Positions 1 through 44,500 of a DNA stretch of 64,000 nt are shown here, one piece after another. Under the pieces are notes generated by a model that did not search any database, had not been told where the DNA came from, and was given only the letters and a program-made list of their open reading frames with translations. A program made the translations under genes and the position numbers. Origin of the DNA: Neoarius graeffei (taxonomy: Eukaryota > Chordata > Actinopteri > Siluriformes > Ariidae). The stretch is taken from positions 38,789,835-38,853,834 of the forward strand of contig NC_083589.1 in the NCBI RefSeq assembly GCF_027579695.1, written 5' to 3'. Within the stretch, counting starts at the first letter, position 1, and the number at the start of each line of letters is the position of its first letter.

Positions 1-770
1 TAGATTCCAGTGTGTACCTGATAGGTGTCAGCCATCTTGGACAACTCGAATCACTAGTTCCTTAACCTCAGATGCTATGTGACCCATAGGTGGACCATCC
101 GAGATCTTTTGTATATTATTTCGGCCACAAACTTTAGGATCGTTAAGCTTGTCGACACCTTTGCTAGTTTGCCAGTGGGAAACTTTGAAAACACTACAAT
201 TCAATTAACTATTCAAAGCACGGAAAATATAAAAATATTTTTAAATATTATCGAAAAGTTTTGTTTAAAGCAGTTAGCAGCTGGTAAACGAGTGTGTTTG
301 GTCATCTGCCATGCTAGTCAGTCAATTTGCCTTTTCCTGGCAAAGTAGTTGGTTCTTGGCCACACTGACCGAAACATACCAGATTCTCTAGCGAATTTTA
401 GCATCTTTCTACAAAAGATCCGCATAAGACAAGAGATGGGGTTGAATGGACAAACCAGACACGCAGTAGAAGGAACTGGAGCAGAAAAGTTGGAGGATAA
501 GCGTTCCATTTTGAAATAAAAAAAAATTTGTAAACACAGACAAGTCCTGCTATTTTACAAAATGCAGCATAGCAGTCATCTGAAACAAGTCTATGTAGAT
601 TTGGGCGTGTATTTATGAAAAGATTATGGCTGAGCCAAACTTCCATTGTTTATTAACTACATTAGCTTCATTATCTTTGTTGTTTTTGCCTTAACCTTTT
701 TTTTTTTCTTTCTGACAAACCATTCACAGTGAAACTGGTACATGCTTTGTTAGTAGTAGCAAATTCCTGG
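1..770. other. usp15 intronic sequence, no gene recognised
   Basis: AT-rich sequence with a short poly-T tract near 700. No usp15 exon or transposon end was recognised. Confidence 0.5.
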
Positions 771-782
771 AAAAATGATTCA

Positions 783-1159
783 TCTCATCTCATCTCATTA
801 TCTCTAGCCGCTTTATCCTTCTACAGGGTCGCAGGCAAGCTGGAGCCTATCCCAGCTGACTACGGGCGAAAGGCGGGGTACACCCTGGACAAGTCGCCAG
901 GTCATCACAGGGCTGACACATAGACACAGACAACCATTCACACTCACATTCACACCTACGGTCAATTTAGAGTCACCAGTTAACCTAACCTGCATGTCTT
1001 TGGACTGTGGGGGAAACCGGAGCACCCGGAGGAAACCCACGCGGACACGGGGAGAACATGCAAACTCCGCACAGAAAGGCCCTCACCGGCCACGGGGCTC
1101 GAACCCAGACCTTCTTGCTGTGAGGCGACAGCACTAACCACTACACCACTGTGCCACCC
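783..1159 (-). mobile_element. tRNA-derived SINE, copy 1
   Basis: Full-length copy of the window's dominant SINE, with a CATCT-rich tail on the left and a tRNA-like head on the right. It is flanked by a 12-bp target duplication AAAAATGATTCA at 771-782 and 1160-1171. Confidence 0.9.
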
Positions 1160-1171
1160 AAAAATGATTCA

Positions 1172-1722
1172 AACAAAAATAATTTGAAGAAAAGATCTGT
1201 ACAGTTAATAATCCCACAGGTCAGGTGGATCTTCTTGAGCTGTTAATTTGAAGATTTATAAATTTCCATTGCTTACTTCTGTCCTACTGCTATGGAGGCC
1301 TTTTATTTTTACGGCTTCAGTGAAGGTTTATGTTCCAACAATGTATAAGTCATGTAGACAGTCTACAAAGCAGAGGCTCTTAGCTCACAGAAAGCAGATG
1401 TGAGTCAGGTTAATGGTGTTTCTTAAGTGACGATGTTATCATCTAAATCTACCCCAAAAATGATTTCATCCTGAAGAAACTGAGGAGGAGCAACATACAG
1501 AATTAATCATGTTAGATTATGTAAACTAGTGCTGTCTTTATAATACCACAACTAAGATTTACTGCACTTTAAAAAAATGCCAGCTTGTTAAATCATAAGG
1601 CACCTTGAGCACAGGATGAGTGTGCTTGTTTGCTTGAACTTGCTTGTAATTAAACTGACGAACATGCTTTCTGTGCAAACAAGAGCGGGAGATTAAAGGA
1701 TGCGTTCAAACAGCATGCTTAC
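1172..1722. other. usp15 intronic sequence, nothing recognised
   Basis: AT-rich and without recognisable coding or transposon features. It lies downstream of exon 14 in the gene's direction. Confidence 0.4.
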
Positions 1723-32732
<31,010 letters not shown>

Positions 32733-32754
32733 CTTTCCTTAGACCCTCGCCCCG

Positions 32755-32869
32755 GTGCATTGTGGGACAGGGCGGGCGTCACTGGTTACGTCAAGGTGAA
32801 CGAAGAGGTCCGTTTTGACCAATCAGCGCAAACAATCGGGCCTGTAAGGAGACGTGCGCTTCTGATTGG
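32755..32869 (-). promoter_or_regulatory. usp15: usp15 proximal promoter
   Basis: Just upstream of the usp15 ATG there is a ZNF143-like TCCCACAATGCACC (minus strand, about 32755-32768), a GC box (GGGCGGG near 32770), a CRE/ATF-like TTACGTCA (32786-32793) and two opposed CCAAT boxes (32819-32823 and 32865-32869). This is typical of a TATA-less housekeeping promoter. The transcription start is not determined. Confidence 0.65.
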
Positions 32870-34180
32870 TCAGCTTCAGTTCTGTCCGTTGGAGCGCGTA
32901 TGATTCCAAAAATTCTGGTGTTGAATCCTGTTAAAATCAATATCTCCAAGAGTCGATTCTACACAATAAGTGTGTCTGTGTGTACGTTTTTTTTTGTCAT
33001 AAATATTACACTGTTGTCGTTATTTAAAAAAATTATATTTCACTGTGCGGAATCGACTCCCAAGTTTTGACTCCATTACAAGTTGATGTTTGACTCCAAA
33101 GCTTTGGAATTGAATTTGGAGTCGACTCTTGATGACCGAAGCCTGAAATTGGGCTGCGAGTCACTTTTAGTCCATCCTGTGTCTGTGACTGTAATACACT
33201 ACTCAGCAAACATCAAGGCACATTATGGGAACGCAAGCACAGCCCAGCACTCACATTATGATTTACAGGAAATCAAAGTACTGACTTTGATGACAAGATG
33301 ATGTGTGTCTGTTTTAATTGTAGATGTTTATGTTTAGTTTTATTTTAACTGCACATTGGAGCCTAGTCAAATGAAATTTCAATCTTCTGTGCTAACATAT
33401 ATTGACTTTGACATGATAATCAGCTTTGAATGTTCTTTTTGTAAATTTAAAGATATCTTTTTATCCTTGGAAGTATAACCACATGTGATTAATTAAATGG
33501 GTTTTTTTGTCACAAACTACCGTGAGTCGCTGTCACTGTTTTATACTATTACTTACTCAGGCAGTGCATTTGTTATTATGCTATGATGTGAGTGCATTAG
33601 GTTTTTGAGGTGGATGAAGTATTTCTGAAGTTTCAGAAGTGAGTAAGCTGTTTATTTAACTTTAGCTTCCCCTACGGCCCTATCACATGTAAAAATATTT
33701 TCACTAAAAATTGGAAATAAATGGTATGGTTATTTGTCCTAAGGCCGCAGTTATCCATAAGTATGCAGTGTTAGGCTTCTCACAGCACAGGAATTTCAGC
33801 ATGCATCCTGTCTTACAGTCTGTAGTATACTGAAATATTTTCGCCAAGCTATGCGTATTTCTTTTTAACATAAAATGATTATTCATCATTAATATCATAA
33901 ATACATACTTCCGTTTGTTTGTTTTTTTTTATATAACAAACCAAACCGTTTGAATATCGATTGAAATTTGAGGAAGTTACGGTCATCTGAAAAGTACGTA
34001 TCGCTACCAACACAAGACTGGTATTGCTCTTTATGCCTTTAGATGGTACTTAAAAATGGCACAACTCTCAGTGTGCAAAGGGTCTCAAAAATATAGTGAA
34101 CAGGGTCAAATTTCAGATTCATATTACAGTACTAGTGTTCAGCTATTAGCTTGTAAGTTATATATTCAAAGGTGCGTGTC
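32870..34180. other. Intergenic sequence between the two host genes
   Basis: AT-rich. The stretch 32940-33140 has scattered GAGTCGA/TCGACTC motifs like those at 45246-46165, possibly an old copy of that repeat. No gene recognised. Confidence 0.4.
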
Positions 34181-34690
34181 TTATGGTCCACTTGTCAGGC
34201 GAAACCTTTAGCCCCAGGCACCCACTGGGGCAGGCAGACCATGGCGGGTCAGCACCTTATTGGCCAGGGGCTGCCCAGCTAGGATGGGCGGTAGCTGACC
34301 AGTGAAGTAAGAGTACCTCTCCCATTGTCAGAGATGACCCATGGTGCCCATGTTTTACACAAACCAAACTTGGACTTATAACCCGCCATCTCCCGTGTTG
34401 TGCCCTCACGTTTGCACGAGGTTAGAATGTCCTCTCCAGGGCAGAAAGCCAGGGCAGAAATAAGGACTGAGTTGCCCATGCTGTAATCCCCATCTCTTGG
34501 CATCCCAAGTGTGACCCGAAGGAAAGGCAAGGGCCAATACGTCCGGCACTTGTTCAGCTGCTGAAGCTGCCAGAGAGGTATTCCATGAATAACCAAACTG
34601 CCAATTGGGGCTTCTCTCTGGTTTTGAATTTGGGGTACATCTCCCCTAGACCAACTGCCAAATGGCTGATGAGTTTGATCTACCCTTATA
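34181..34690 (-). repeat. Candidate retroelement fragment (unclassified)
   Basis: GC-richer block than its flanks, without intact coding. Minus-strand phrases such as GGGAGATGGCGGGTTATAAG and GACAATGGGAGAGG look like 5' leader sequence of a fish LINE. This is from memory and uncertain. Confidence 0.3.
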
Positions 34691-34894
34691 TATATATAAA
34701 ACCCCAATTCCAAAAAAGTTGGGACAAAGTACAAATTGTAAATAAAAACGGAATGCAATGATGTGGAAGTTTCAAAATTCCATATTTTATTCAGAATAGA
34801 ACATAGATGACATATCAAATGTTTAAACTGGGAAAATGTATCATTTAAAGAGAAAAATTAGGTGATTTTAAATTTCATGACAACAACACATCTC

Positions 34895-35285
34895 GGGGCG
34901 GCACGGTGGTGTAGTGGTTAGCGCTGTCGCCTCACAGCAAGAAGGTCCAGGTTCGAGCCCGTGGCCGGCGAGGGCCTTTCTGTGTGGAGTTTGTATGTTC
35001 TCCCCGTGTCCGCGTGGGTTTCCTCCGGGTGCTCCGGTTTCCCCCACAGTCCAAAGACATGCAGGTTAGGTTAACTGGTGGCTCTAAATTGACCGTAGGT
35101 GTGAATGTGAGTGTGAATGGTTGTCTGTGTCTATGTGTCAGCCCTGTGATGACTTGGCGACTTGTCCAGGGTGTACCCCGCCTTTCGCCCGTAGTCAGCT
35201 AGGATAGGCTCCAGCTTGCCTGTGACCCTGTAGAACAGGATAAAGCGGCTACAGATAATGAGATGAGATGAGATGAGATGAGATG
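34895..35285 (+). mobile_element. tRNA-derived SINE, copy 8 (inside Tc1 copy 3)
   Basis: Plus-strand full-length copy with a GAGAT-repeat tail. The 12-bp duplication ACAACACATCTC at 34883-34894 and 35286-35297 is Tc1 sequence, so the SINE inserted after the Tc1. Confidence 0.95.
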
Positions 35286-35321
35286 ACAACACATCTCAAA
35301 AAAGTTGGGACAAGGCCATGT

Positions 35322-36348
35322 TTACCACTGTGAGACATCCCCTTTTCTCTTTACAACAGTCTGTAAACGTCTGGGGACTGAGGGGACAAGTTGCTCAAGT
35401 TTAGGGATAGGAATGTTAACCCATTCTTGTCTAATGTAGGATTCTAGTTGCTCAACTGTCTTAGGTCTTTTTTGTCGTATCTTCCGTTTTATGATGCGCC
35501 AAATGTTTTCTATGGGTGAAAGATCTGGCCTGCAGGCTGGCCAGTTCATTACCTGGACCCTTCTTCTATGCAGCCATGATGCTGTAATTGATGCAGTATG
35601 TGGTTTGGCATTGTCATGTTGGAAAATGCAAGGTCTTCCCTGAAAGAGACGTCGTCTGGATGGGAGCATATGTTGCTCTAGAACCTGGATATACTTTTCA
35701 GCATTGATGGTGTCTTTCCAGATGTGTAAGCTGCCCATGCCACACGCACTAATGCAACCCCATACCATCGGAGATGCAGGCTTCTGAACTGAGCGCTGAT
35801 AACAACTTGGGTCGTCCTTCTCCTCTTTAGTCAGAATGACACGGCATCCCTGATTTCCATAAAGAACTTCAAATTTTGATTTGTCTGACCACAGAACAGT
35901 TTTCCACTTTGCCACAGTCCATTTTAAATGAGCCTTGGCCCAGAGAAGACGTCTGCGCTTCTGGATCATGTTTAGATACGGCTTCTTCTTTGAACTACAG
36001 AGTTTTAGCTGGCAACGGCGGATGGCACGGTGAATTGTGTTCACAGATAATGTTCTCTGGAAATATTCCTGAGCCCATTTTGTGATTTCCAATACAGAAG
36101 CATGCCTGTACGTATGTGATGCAGTGCCATCTAAGGGCCCGAAGATCACGGGCACCCAGTATGGTTTTCCGGCCTTGACCCTTACGCACAGAGATTCTTC
36201 CAGATTCTCTGAATCTTTTGATGATATTATGCACTGTAGATGATGATATGTTCAAATTCTTTGCAATTTTACACTGTCGAACTCCTTTCTGATATTGCTC
36301 CACTATTTGTCGGCGCAGAATTAGGGGGATTGGTGATCCTCTTCCCAT
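35322..36348 (-). pseudogene. Tc1-like transposase, copy 3 (frameshifted)
   Basis: Reads as family 1 transposase from MGRGSPIPL, then shifts frame near 36115, where a 4-base GTAC insertion follows CATCACATAC. The downstream part keeps LWSDKSKF (Glu to Lys next to the catalytic Asp), FQHDNAKP and SPIENIW, ending SQW and stop. Not functional. Confidence 0.9.
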
Positions 36349-36708
36349 CTTTACTTCTGAGAACCGCTGCCACTCCAAGATGCTCTTTTTATACCCAGTC
36401 ATGTTAATGACCTATTGCCAATTGACCTAATGAGTTGCAATTCGGTCCTCCAGCTGTTCCTTTTTTGTACCTTTAACTTTTCCAGCCTCTTATTGCCCCT
36501 GTCCCAACTTTTTTGAGATGTGTTGCTGTAATGAAATTTCAAATGAGCCAATATTTGGCATGAAATTTCAAAATGTCTCACTTTCGACATTTGATATGTT
36601 GTCTGTGTTCTATTGTGAATACAATATCAGTTTTTGAGATTTGTAAATTATTGCTTTCTGTTTTTATTTACAATTTGTACTTTGTCCCAACTTTTTTGGA
36701 ATCGGGGT

Positions 36709-36715
<7 letters not shown>

Positions 36716-36769
<54 letters not shown>
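36716..36769. repeat. (TA)n microsatellite
   Basis: About 27 TA units between Tc1 copy 3 and SINE copy 9. Confidence 0.9.
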
Positions 36770-36771
<2 letters not shown>

Positions 36772-37149
36772 GCGGCACGGTGGTGTAGTGGTTAGCGCTG
36801 TCGCCTCACAGCAAGAAGGTCCGGGTTCGAGCCCTGTGGCCGGCGAGGGCCTTTCTGTGTGGAGTTTGCATGTTCTCCCCGTGTCCGCATGGGTTTCCTC
36901 CGGGTGCTCCGGTTTCCCCCACAGTCCAAAGACATGCAGGTTAGGTTAACTGGTGACTCTAAATTGACCGTAGGTGTGAATGTGAGTGTGAATGGTTGTC
37001 TGTGTCTGTGTGTCAGCCCTGTGATGACCTGGCGACTTGTCCAGGGTGTACCCCGCCTCTCGCCCGTAGTCAGCTGGGATAGGCTCCAGCTTGCCTGCGA
37101 CCCTGTAGAACAGGATAAAGCGGCTAGAGATAATGAGATGAGATGAGAT
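36770..37149 (+). mobile_element. tRNA-derived SINE, copy 9
   Basis: Full-length plus-strand copy inserted in a (TA)n run; TA units continue after its tail to about 37164. Confidence 0.9.
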
Positions 37150-37179
37150 ATATATATATATATAAACACACACACTCAC

Positions 37180-37540
37180 TCATGGGCCACTTTCATAGGA
37201 ACCCCTGTACAGCTGCTTATTCATGTTCATGCAATTCAGTTAATATTCACTTCAAACATCAGAATGGGGATGACCACTCTCATCTCTCAGTTCTGTATTT
37301 CCACACACAGAACTGAACTGTCACTATATGTTTTGTTGTTGTGTGAAAATTCCAGATCAGCAGCTTCTAAAATACTCAAACCAGCCCATTTGGCACCAAC
37401 AACCATGCCACAAAGTCACTGAGATCACATTTTCCCCCATATTGATGTTTAATGTGAACATTTACTGAAGCTCTTGACCTGTATCTGGATGATTTTGCAT
37501 GAATAAACTTCTTGGCTGGTGAGCATATAAAGCTAACAAA
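37180..37540. mobile_element. Fragment of MITE family D (GGAACACC family)
   Basis: Shares the GGCCACTTTCATAGGAACCC start and the GTTAATATTCACTTCAAACA and CATCAGAATGGGG stretches with the elements at 49349 and 56311. The right end is not clear. Confidence 0.6.
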
Positions 37541-37816
37541 CTGTTAAATTGTTAACCATTATTGAGCCATTATAAACATGCTGTAGACCAAATTTGTATA
37601 TAATAATTTTGGTGATTGGGATGATGTGCAATGGTTTAAAAAATGATTTAGAATTATACAGCAGGCTAGAGGCAGATATTGCAGTATTTGACTTTTGTAA
37701 GTATTCCATGCTTAAATGTATTTGATAAATATGTCAATTTAAAGTGTTTATTAAAATAAGTATATCATTACATTTTGTTGTGTCTCTGGGAAGATTGACA
37801 GTTTCTACTTGAAATG

Positions 37817-37859
<43 letters not shown>

Positions 37860-38070
37860 GCTGACATAATGTTCTTTAAATGATGAATGACCTTAATTTC
37901 CCAGCTTGATCAATTTACCCTTATAATTTGATTCCAAAGATACAAGCATATAGAAAATGAACAGCATAATGCTCAGTGTACAGTACATTCAGGTCTAAAA
38001 CAATGCTACAGATCACAAAAAATGAATGAATACTAAATAACAGACATTTTAGCATTTACTATGTTAATTC

Positions 38071-38139
<69 letters not shown>

Positions 38140-38348
38140 CTTGGGCCATTTAGTGCATTACAGTCATGTGAATCGGTATAGTGTGCACAGTAATATAAAA
38201 TCTGTATCAGCACCTTGATAAAATGTAGTAACGCTCAATACCTGAGTACCTTCACTACTTTGCTCAATACGAGATTGTTTCAGTCCTTCGAAGAAGGGGA
38301 ACACCAGCAAAAATGGTGAGTCTATTGATATAAAACCTCTGTTTTCTC
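37541..38348. other. Intergenic AT-rich sequence with two microsatellites
   Basis: (ATT)n at about 37819-37859 and (TA)n at about 38074-38135. No gene recognised before the slc6a13-like 3' end. Confidence 0.6.
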
Positions 38349-38354
38349 TTTATT
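38349..38354 (-). terminator. Candidate polyadenylation signal of slc6a13-like gene
   Basis: AATAAA on the minus strand 73 bases after the stop codon. No other canonical hexamer was seen closer to the stop. Cleavage site not determined. Confidence 0.5.
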
Positions 38355-38426
38355 TCACTTCTATGGCTGGCCTATGTGAAATGTGCTTATGATTATCTCT
38401 AACATTCATGGCTGTCACATAAAGTT

Positions 38427-38576
38427 CTAAAACTTTGTGTCCATTTGTTGGCCTGGAAAAGAAGCATCTTTATTTGGTGAAGCCGAGTCTGCCAAAGCGA
38501 AGACAGCCAGCAAGCTCTCTTGTTCCTTCCTGGTTCTGGGTAAATCAGAGGATGGCCTGATGAGGATCTGTATACG
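38427..38576 (-). CDS. slc6a13: slc6a13-like terminal coding exon
   Basis: 150 nt including TAG at 38427-38429. It encodes a 49-residue cytoplasmic tail beginning [20 protein letters not shown] and ending QQMDTKF. The acceptor is a CTCTCTCTAG tract. Tails of this family are poorly conserved, so support rests on frame, splice site and position. Confidence 0.78.
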   Translation of the reverse strand, partial: RIQILIRPSSDLPRTRKEQESLLAVFALADSASPNKDASFPGQQMDTKF

Positions 38577-41500
38577 CTAGAGAGAGAGAATGAGAGAGAG
38601 CTAGCTGAGATGGCCATATGCGAAAGAGAATTGGAAGGCATTTGCTTTTAGATTCTACGATAATACATGAAATTTCACAATATATAAGTTGTATTCTTAA
38701 GGTATCATACCTCTTTGAGAGTTCCTTTTGTGTTGCCAATTTTGTAGATCATCCATGCAGGGATACAGAGCATTGAGGACAAAGCCATTAGCCATCCTAT
38801 TGCATAACCCCACCAAGGATATACGTACTCATTGTTGTATTTAAGAGGTGTATATTTGATGAGGGAGAACGCAAATGTGCCCTAAACAGAAAAAAGAATC
38901 ACTTGGTAAAAAGCAGGATTTACTCTGGGTGGTCTTCACTATGGTTTCGGTAACTGGACAAACTACTGGCTACAATTCAGTAGTGCATGAAAGAAATTAT
39001 TATTTGTTATTAATTATAATAATTTCATGGTAATATGTAATCTGAAAGGAAAACCAAAGTTAATCAGTGTCAGCCTCAGTAATAAAGTGTGTCTCACTAT
39101 GCAGGTGAGTGGCGTGAAAAACATCCAGCAGTACTTAATTATAGGGCCTGGACGATAGCCAATCATATCCTCTATATTATCATAGAAGCGATCTGCACCT
39201 GAGAAAACAAGATCGGGGCCTCATCATGAAAGATCAACAGGCAGAAACACAAGACATCTTACACACTTCACCCAAATCTGGAGAAAAAATATGCTCAATT
39301 AAAAAAAAAGGTTGTCTAGTCAGATAGCACTGGCAGAGCTGACTATGATATAATTATGAGATTTCAAATTCATGGAAATCTTTTTTTATTTATTGTTTCA
39401 GCATCAAAAAATTCAAAAGAAGTCCAGTTTTTAATCTTCTTTATCATGCTCTTGTCTTGTATTATATCCAGCTATCGCATACCATAAATCCAGGCAATGC
39501 AAACCGTCTCAAATATGGCCATGAAGAGCAGACACATGCCAGAGGCTGCATAGTAGTCAAAGAGCTGGAAGACGTACATCCCACCCTGTTTAACGCAGAT
39601 TAAAATATGTAGGTTATATTTTGTTAGCTTAGTTTAAGCTTAGAGATGAAAATCTAAAATGACTTGCTCAAATGGGTCACAGTCAGATGAATTCTGGTGA
39701 GCCAATCACAATATACAGTGCCCTTCATGATTATTGGCACCCCTGGTAAAGATTAGTTTAAGGGGGGAGGGGGTTGTTTCGAAAAAAAAATCCACCTTTT
39801 GGTGAAGTCACTTCATCTCACACTGAAAAAAATGAGAAAAATCCAACCTTTAATAATTGAAATGCATTTATTCAGAGAAAAACAAGTCCCTCATCAATAA
39901 ATAATTATTTTCAACAAAAACACATGTTCCATCATTATTGGCACCCCTGGAAATCTTAGTGAACACAATGTAACTGAAGCCTGTTTCCTATTTAAATTGT
40001 ACATTTTGGGGTTGATTGGAGTGTGGAGGAACTTTCAAGCTGTAATCCATGACTTCCTGATTAACTGGGGAACAAATATGAAGTGACAGAGGCCAAATTC
40101 CCTTAGTCATCCATCAACAGGGGAAAGATAAGAGAAAACACAAACCAAATAAGGGAGAAGTGTGATGACCTTCTTAAGTCAGGGAATGGTTATTTAAAAA
40201 AAAAAAAAAAAGCTATTCGCCTGAAAATGTCCATTTCTACTGTTACAGCAAATTTTTTTTTTAAGTGAACACCAACTGGAATTATTAGAAACTTGCCCGG
40301 AAGAGGACCCAAGTTTATTTTGTCCCTGCGTACAGTGAGGAGGAGGGTAAGAGAGGCCAAAAAATAAATAAAAATCCCCAAGGATCACTGTTGGTGAATT
40401 ACAAGAAAAGGTAAAATCTTGGGGTTTCCAAGTCTCCAAAACCACCATCTGACACCACCTCCATGCCAACAGATTATTTGGAAGGTATGTCAGAAAAAAG
40501 CCTTTTCTGTTGGTTAACTACAAATGTAAGCACCTGAAGTTTGTGAAACGCTACTGAACCATGTTCTCTGGTCTGATGTAACAAAAATGGAGCTTTTTGG
40601 CAGTAAACACTCAAGGTGGGTTTGGTGTAAAAAGAAGGATGACTATAATGAAAAGAACATTGTCCCAACTGTAAAATATAGTGGAAGGTCTGTGATGTTT
40701 TGGGGCTATTTTTCCTCCAAAGGCCCTGGAACTTGTTGTGGTACATGGCATCATGGACTCCATGAAATACCAGGACAGTTTAAATCAAAATCTGGCTGCC
40801 TCTGCCAGGAAACTAAAACTGGGTCATCCAGCAGGACAACGATCTGAAGCATATGTCCAAATCAACACAAAAATGGTTATCTGACCACAGAATCAAGCTT
40901 CTGCCATGGCCATCTCAGTCCCCTGACCTGAACCCCCATTGAAAACCAGTGGGGTGAGCTGAAGACGAGCGTGCACAAGAGAGGGGCGAGGACCCTGGAT
41001 GATCTGGAGAGACTGTGTAAAGAGGAATGGTCTCAGATGCCCTGCTCTGTATCTCCAACCTTATTAAATATTACAGGAGAGACTCAGTGCTGTTTTACTG
41101 GCAAAGGGACGTTGTACAAAGTATTAAATGCAGGAGTGGCAACAATCATGACAAGTGTTTTTTGTTGACAAAATTATTTCTTGATGAGGGATTTGTTTTT
41201 CTCAGAATAAATTAATTTCAGTTGAAGGCAGGGTTTTTCTCATTTTTTTTCAGTGTGAGATGAAGCTACTGCACCAAAAGGTGGAATTTTTCTAACCCTT
41301 TTTACTCACCTTCGCAAGGGGTGCAATAATTTTGGAGGGCACTGTATGGCAGACATATTGCTAAAGCTTATGAGTTCGTCGACAGCTGTCAGTATTAACG
41401 ACAGCCATATTCATTGTTTCCATTCATTATGATAATGTTAGGTGTTTTTAATGTGTGAATGAGACATGCTATGCCCCACACACCCTACATCCCATCCCAC

Positions 41501-44500
41501 CAATAATCTGTCTCCTGGTCCAGCCGTAATTAGGCAGTGTGCGTTCATGTATTTTGGAGGAGTAGCATTGGAGGAAGCGTTGAAGGGAGGGGGTGGGATT
41601 TTTCGGTTGGATACATTCAAAATCGAGCTTACTCTTAATGATTTCTTCAAAATTACCTACCCTAGCTTGAAGGTACATAATTGGGTCATAATTATTTTTT
41701 AGAGTAAATTTTACACTATATACACCTTCGTACACTACCGTTCAAAAGTTTGGGGTCACCCAGACAATTTTGTGTTTTCCATGAAAAGTCACACTTTTAT
41801 TTACCACCATAAGTTGTAAAATGAATAGAAAATATAGTCAAGACATTTTTCTGGCCATTTTGAGAATTTAATCAACCCCACAAATGTGATGCTCCAGAAA
41901 CTCAATCTGCTCAAAGGAAGGTCAGTTTTATAGCTTCTCTAAAGAGCTAAACTGTTTTCAGCTGTGCTAACATGATTGTACAAGGGTTTTCTAATCATCC
42001 ATTAGCCTTCTGAGGCAATGAGCAAACACATTGTACCATTAGAACACTGGAGTGAGAGTTGCTGGAAATGGGCCTCTATACACCTATGGAGATATTGCAC
42101 CAAAAACCAGACATTTAGTAGAATTTAGCTAGAATAGTCATTTACCACATTAGCAATGTGTATTTCTGATTAGTTTAAAGTGATCTTCATTGAAAAGAAC
42201 AGTGCTTTTCTTTCAAAAATAAGGAAATTTCAAAGTGACCCCAAACTTTTGAACGATAGTGTAGGTCAAAGATACATATAGCAACAAAACATAAGGATAC
42301 AATCCCAGCAACAAGGAATACAGTTTAGTAACTTTTTTTTTTTAGAATTTACTGCCATTTCTATGAAATGTAGTCCATGAGAATGTAGTTTGGAAAGACC
42401 CAAATAACTGCAAGACGTATTCTATTCTCTGAAGCTCCTGAGATATTCTACAGTACATCATTCATCCTTTTAGACTGGGGGCTTTAAATGGGAATTAGAC
42501 TGACCATCTTCCACACAGATGTTCCCCTTTTGTTTTGCTTTGTTTCTGTTTCCCTTTTAATTCACAGCTTGGCACACCAGAATGTCTCCGACCATCAACC
42601 TGATTAAACAAACTAAATGTTCTTTGCTTTTATTGCAAAACTGAAGTGCTTACTTCCATCAGCATGATAAGTCCCACGAAGAAGGACAGGATACACACCA
42701 CAAGCAAGAAGAGCTCCCTGCATTTCTTACGGCGAAACACAGTGGGATACATGTCCACTACGGCCGTAACCAAGCTTTCCACACACACAAACTATGGCAA
42801 GAAAGACAAAAATAAAACAATTGTTTCAGATGTGCAGTATTGTCTAATGGTTGTTCAGATATTCATAACAGTGAAAGTCGTGTGTCTCATGGTTTCGAAA
42901 ATGATGGATCAAAAATTTAATCATGAGAAACAAATACACAGTACTTGGTGCTGGTAAATGGTAGGTTTGGTGTTGTCCATGACACTATTTTACATTATTT
43001 TTTAGCAACTTTAATTTTCTAAAATGAGTATCCAAGCTTTATTTTAATGAGTTTGTTGTAATGCATTACCTTCTCTAATCATTCAAAGAGGTCTCCACAG
43101 CATTCAGTTATCATAATAAATGTATTTAAAAATGTCTTTCAACAAACCAAAACATACACTGATTGATATGGTGAAGATTTCTATAAGGAGATGTTTACTG
43201 TATATAACTTTTACGGAAGGGGATTAATTTTCTCATGAGATTCTGTTTTCTCACAGGAAAGTCTTTGCATTTCTGGTTTCTCTGTAAGAAGCTGCATTGT
43301 TTTCTTTGTCTTATTAACCTCAAGAGAAAATGATCTAACATCTGGTTAAAGCTGCTCCAATGTAAGGGATAATGGGAACTAACTTTTCATGGACATTCCA
43401 CAACACTAAATGTAACTTTAAAGAGTTAAAAACTACAATGGGTCATTCTTTAATAAATATAAAGGTAGGCAAATTGCTGTGATATAAGAGGGATAAAACA
43501 CTTCAGAGTATGCTGTTAAAAGAAACTAATCAACTCTGTGGTGGTAAAATTTACTTCTTTTCATGTCACATCACACTGCCATTGATTAATGTTCACCTAA
43601 CAGCAAGCCATGTCATGTTTTACCACACTAGTCTGTTCAGCTTTACCCCATATTATCTGTTCTCTTCATTCAAACCCAGTTCACCCAGATGTGTGCCAGA
43701 ATATAGTCTCACACTAAGCTAAATCTTCTCACAATGCTAGGTTATAAGAGGACATACTTGTGCACCCATATTGCCAAAAGTATGTGGACATCTGAGCATC
43801 AGCCCCCAAATCTGTCCCTGAATGTCTCATTCAAAAACCATGGGCTTTTGAATAATATGGAGTTAGTCCCCTCTTTGCTGCTAGAACCGCCTCCATTCTT
43901 TTGGGAAGGTTTTCCACTAGGTTTTATCATGCTTTTTGTGGGGATTTGTACTAGTCACAAGAGCATGACTGAGAGAAGGCTCTGATGATGTCAGGTGAGG
44001 AGGCCTGGTGTGCAGTTGGTGTTCCAGTTCATCCCAAAGGTGTTCGAGTGGGGTTGAGCTCAGAGTTTTCTGCAGACCACTTGAATTCTTCCACGACAAC
44101 TTTGGCAAACCATGTCTTTGTGGAGCTTGATTTGTGCAAAGGAGGGAGATCTTGATAAAGCTACAGCATACAATGATATTCTGGATATTTGTGTGCTTCC
44201 AACTTCGTAACAACAGTTTGGGGATGAACCACATACAACTGTGATGGTCAGATGTCCACATACTTTTGGTCATATAGTGTATGTCATGCATAAACTCGCA
44301 AATAAATGCGCAGCAATGTATAATTCCAGGTAAATTTGGGGCAAAACTAATGGTATTTAGGTAGTAGAAGCGGCTAAACACTAACTTGGCTGTCCAGTCC
44401 GAGGAAAACAATCATGATAAAGAAACAGCAGGCCCACAGAGGAGAGAAGGGCATCAACGTTACAGCACGGGGGTATGCGATGAAGGCAAGGCCAGGGCCT

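Larger units (their letters stand above)
34699..36710 (-). mobile_element. Tc1/mariner family 1, copy 3 (split by a SINE)
   Basis: Minus-strand copy bounded by the ACCCCAATTCCAAAAAAG and CTTTTTTGGAATCGGGGTTT ends and TA (34697-34698, 36711-36712). SINE copy 8 lies inside its 3' part, which adds about 400 bp to the usual 1.6 kb. Confidence 0.93.

Noticed and set aside
34279-34818. 179-residue minus-strand frame
   Set aside because: It spans the junction of an unclassified repeat block and the end of Tc1 copy 3, so it is not one gene.
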